This document shows, piece by piece, positions 6,886-8,127 of a DNA stretch of 8,127 nucleotides. A model generated the notes under the pieces. That model was given only the letters and a program-made list of their open reading frames with translations, made no database searches and was not told the DNA's origin. This DNA comes from Tepidisphaeraceae bacterium (GTDB lineage Bacteria > Planctomycetota > Phycisphaerae > Tepidisphaerales > Tepidisphaeraceae), in NCBI GenBank assembly GCA_025450555.1, contig JANWHF010000023.1, positions 1 through 8,127 on the forward strand, in the 5' to 3' direction. Each line of letters starts with the position of its first letter. Position 1 is the first letter of the stretch. The position numbers and the translations under genes were made by a program.

Positions 6886-6901
6886 ATTGAGAGAAGTCAA
6901 T
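6886..6901. promoter_or_regulatory. Dyad ATTGA-gagaag-TCAAT upstream of the CDF exporter
   Basis: A perfect 5-base inverted repeat with a 6-base spacer lies 30-45 bases upstream of the exporter start codon. It overlaps a minus-strand TTGACT (6895-6900) that resembles a -35 box, although no good -10 box follows at normal spacing. Metal exporters are often controlled by ArsR- or MerR-type regulators binding such dyads over the promoter. No regulator gene is nearby. The arms are short enough to be chance. Confidence 0.25.
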
Positions 6902-7022
6902 TCGCGCATTCATCGCGAGCTCCACTGCGCCGCATCCTTCAGAAGAATGGTTTCAAATGCCCTTTGAGCCAGCAGTACCCCCGTATAAAGTTAAACTCGG
7001 CAATAAAATTCATCAGCCCGCT

Positions 7023-7049
7023 TGCATTCAGGCGATACGAAGCTAGGAT
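7023..7049 (+). promoter_or_regulatory. Weak sigma-70-like promoter candidate for a plus-strand transcript
   Basis: TTGCAT (7023-7028) and TAGGAT (7045-7050 within one base) are separated by 16 bases, matching three and four of six consensus bases. The site would start transcription near 7057, just before the long stem at 7067-7100. This is suggestive only because of its position; such matches are frequent by chance. Confidence 0.2.
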
Positions 7050-7066
7050 GAATTCGTGGTTTGGGC

Positions 7067-7157
7067 TTCGGGAATCGAACGATGGGGTTCGGTGACCGAG
7101 ATTACAGGAGCCATGACGGCCCCGGACGACAACTTTGTCGGCGGGGTTATTTTTTTT
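7067..7157 (+). ncRNA. Candidate structured small RNA with tandem G-A stem and terminator
   Basis: The plus strand can fold 7067-7071 with 7096-7100 and 7074-7080 with 7087-7093. These enclose a symmetrical internal loop of GA (7072-7073) opposite GA (7094-7095), a classic tandem sheared G-A motif, and a 6-base apical loop. Two G-U wobbles are needed. The stem is followed 20 bases later by a hairpin and T-tract (7120-7157). The G-A motif and the wobbles only make sense in plus-strand RNA, and the T-tract points the same way. I do not recognise a known riboswitch or RNA family. The same DNA could instead encode a small peptide (see 7113-7190). Confidence 0.3.
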
Positions 7158-7190
7158 GCAATGACCGGTTCCATTAAGGGACCGATGTAA
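7113..7190 (+). CDS. Possible 25-codon small ORF
   Basis: ATG 7113 is preceded by AGGAG (7106-7110), although the 2-base spacing is shorter than usual. It opens a frame translating as MTAPDDNFVGGVIFFAMTGS followed by IKGPM and a TAA at 7188-7190. The frame is open back to a TAG at 7044, so GTG 7056 would give 45 residues. The peptide has a short hydrophobic centre (FVGGVIFFAM) and a charged end, as some small membrane peptides do. A hairpin with terminator (7254-7285) lies downstream of its stop. Against it: the ORF runs through a hairpin plus T-tract that looks like a terminator, and such short ORFs are common by chance. No family is recognised. Confidence 0.22.
   Translation: MTAPDDNFVGGVIFFAMTGSIKGPM
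7120..7157 (+). terminator. Rho-independent terminator candidate, plus strand (first)
   Basis: CCCCG (7120-7124) and CGACA (7127-7131) pair with TGTCG (7136-7140) and CGGGG (7142-7146) around a 4-base loop with a small internal bulge. They are followed by TTATTTTTTTT (7147-7157). It points away from the CDF gene, so it cannot serve either annotated flanking gene and implies a plus-strand transcript starting after about 6870. Confidence 0.5.
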
Positions 7191-7247
7191 CAATCTTCTC
7201 TCTCAACCGTCCGGCCTCCCCTCCGGACGCATCCCCAAAGTTGAGAG
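7166..7247 (+). other. Two consecutive stem-loops leading into the second terminator
   Basis: Stem one: CGGTTCC (7166-7172) with GGGACCG (7178-7184), seven pairs including one G-U, loop attaa. Stem two: an outer CTCTCAAC (7200-7207) with GTTGAGAG (7240-7247) enclosing an inner CGTCCGG (7208-7214) with CCGGACG (7223-7229), leaving a one-sided 10-base bulge (7230-7239). Together with the hairpin at 7254-7277 this makes a three-element folded region typical of a small RNA 3' end or a structured 3' UTR. Confidence 0.4.
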
Positions 7248-7253
7248 CCCTCA

Positions 7254-7285
7254 GCCGCGGATCCCCCCGTCCGCGGCCTTTTTTT
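7254..7285 (+). terminator. Rho-independent terminator, plus strand (second)
   Basis: GCCGCGGA (7254-7261) pairs perfectly with TCCGCGGC (7270-7277) around an 8-base loop, followed after one C by seven T (7279-7285). It ends four bases before the stop codon of the convergent minus-strand FN3 gene. The GC-only hairpin may also stop minus-strand transcription, but the A-tract then lies on the wrong side, so the main direction is plus. Confidence 0.65.
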
Positions 7286-7288
7286 GCG

Positions 7289-8127
7289 CTAAGAATTCCC
7301 GCCAACCATTGCCTGCACCTGATCCACCTCGGCAGGCGTGGAGCCGGCGCCTTGCCAGCGGAAAGCAGCCACCTTCACCATGAATGTTTGGCCGGGCATG
7401 CTTAAGCCGTCCAGATCGGCGGCGGTGACGGTGCAGGAGGTTGCATTCGGCGGCAATTGCGCGGGAATCATGACATCACCGTTGTCCGACGTGAAGCTGA
7501 CGGAGTAGCCATCTTCATCGGATGAATTGTCATCCCATGTCAGGCTGAATGAGCCGCCCGTCAAAGGAGTCACGACAAGATTGGTTGGCGCGTTCGGAGC
7601 GACGACGGCGCTGGTGGAATTGCTGTAGGGACTATTGCCGCCGCTGCCCAGGGCCATCACGCGATAATACATGGTTGCGCCGTCGGCCAAGCCATTTTGG
7701 ACGTAGCTGGTCACATTGGCTCCGAGGGGAGCAAGGTTGCTGTAATGAACACCGTCGGCTGAGGATTGGAGCTCATAGCCAGTTTCGTCGCCGACGTCCG
7801 ACCAAGTGATGGTGGTCTGGCCATTGCCCGTTGACGTTGCGCTGATCTGTGCGGGGGCGGCAAAGCCGTTGGTGACCTGCACCCACTGCGATGAGCCGAA
7901 GGTGGGGATATCGCCGGTCGGCTCGAGATAGAACCAATAGGTTGCGCCGGCCGCCAGGGGCGTGCCATCGGCAAACTGCGTGACGGCATATTGCGTCGCC
8001 GTCGGGCTGACCGAGCCATCCACAAGAATCGAATTGAAACTGCTATCGGTGGCATAAAGCTGCAAGCTCGTGGCGAGCGTCGAAACGTTGGTCCAGGTGA
8101 GATTCACGGTGCCGGTTGTGGTCACCG
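7289..8127 (-). CDS. Exported fibronectin type III repeat protein, C-terminal part (5' end outside window)
   Basis: The C-terminal 278-279 residues of a larger protein; the frame is open to the right edge, so the N-terminus and any signal peptide or enzymatic domain are missing. Three FN3 modules are visible, each with the core Trp on strand B and aromatic residues on strand F: module 1 about residues 1-90 (Trp11; YWFY 63-66), module 2 about 91-176 (Trp108 in ITWSD; YYRVMAL 153-159) and module 3 about 178-273 (Trp197 in LTWDDNSSDEDGY; FMVKVAAF 248-255). Composition is Thr/Ser/Ala/Gly-rich with a single Cys, as in extracellular repeat proteins. It probably works as a spacer or binding part of a secreted or surface protein. 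The tail VDQVQAMVGGNS ends without a PEP-CTERM, LPXTG or membrane anchor. The stop is TAG. The first module is divergent and could begin upstream of the window. Confidence 0.85.
   Translation of the reverse strand, partial: VTTTGTVNLTWTNVSTLATSLQLYATDSSFNSILVDGSVSPTATQYAVTQFADGTPLAAGATYWFYLEPTGDIPTFGSSQWVQVTNGFAAPAQISATSTGNGQTTITWSDVGDETGYELQSSADGVHYSNLAPLGANVTSYVQNGLADGATMYYRVMALGSGGNSPYSNSTSAVVAPNAPTNLVVTPLTGGSFSLTWDDNSSDEDGYSVSFTSDNGDVMIPAQLPPNATSCTVTAADLDGLSMPGQTFMVKVAAFRWQGAGSTPAEVDQVQAMVGGNS

Larger units (their letters stand above)
6857..7288. other. 432-base gap with plus-strand structured RNA signals
   Basis: No conventional gene is present. On the minus strand, the part nearest 6857 is the leader of the metal exporter. 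On the plus strand, 7023-7285 hold a weak promoter candidate, a long stem with a tandem G-A internal loop, two hairpins followed by T-tracts, two further stems and a possible 25-codon ORF. Positions about 6919-7022 show nothing I can name. Confidence 0.6.

Noticed and set aside
7057..7083. tRNA gene on the minus strand
   Set aside because: Only the 3' half pattern is present. The T-stem 5' strand (CATCG) pairs at one of five positions, and I found no matching 5' acceptor strand or anticodon arm upstream.
6856..7095. Plus-strand 79-codon open frame starting over the exporter start codon
   Set aside because: Its translation has no family features, it overlaps the exporter leader, and it is out of frame with the only small ORF that has a Shine-Dalgarno-like site.

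Overview
The window reads as a piece of a GC-moderate (estimated, not computed, at about 57% GC) bacterial chromosome, most likely from the Planctomycetota or a related group such as Verrucomicrobiota. The basis is weak and mixed: large single-copy-looking exported proteins of unknown family, fibronectin type III modules with the WxDNSSxExGY style common in planctomycete surface proteins, poor Shine-Dalgarno sites at most genes, and intergenic repeats built from CACGGAGR and CGCCAAGR units, which I recall from such genomes. No ribosomal RNA or other marker gene is present to confirm it.

Layout. From the left edge to 4343 there are two tandem, same-strand paralogous genes for large polytopic membrane proteins that look like GT-C (PMT/ArnT-like) glycosyltransferases with a C-terminal soluble beta-rich domain. 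They are 26 bases apart and clearly arose by duplication. Positions 4344-4700 are non-coding and hold a nested palindromic repeat region (4359-4610), followed by a small dyad and the start of the next gene. A secreted protein of unknown function (4701-5813, probable TIM-barrel, glycoside-hydrolase-like) follows. Its stop codon is embedded in a long perfect hairpin (5812-5880) that looks like a dispersed REP/MITE-type repeat. A cation diffusion facilitator (zinc-type metal exporter) lies convergent on the minus strand (5900-6856).

Positions 6857-7288 form a 432-base gap that is not empty. On the plus strand it contains a weak promoter candidate, a long stem with a tandem G-A internal loop, a first hairpin plus T-tract, a possible 25-codon ORF running through it, two more stems, and a second, cleaner rho-independent terminator. 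This may be a small RNA gene, a tiny protein gene, or both. From 7289 to the right edge is the 3' part of a minus-strand gene for an exported protein made of fibronectin type III domains.

How they fit together: the paired membrane glycosyltransferases, the exported hydrolase-like protein and the FN3 protein all point to envelope and extracellular carbohydrate or protein chemistry, but there is no direct operon link between the three groups. The CDF exporter appears to be an independent metal-homeostasis gene. I see no complete defence system, CRISPR array, transposase or prophage. The most unusual material is in the two intergenic regions and the hairpin at 5812-5880.
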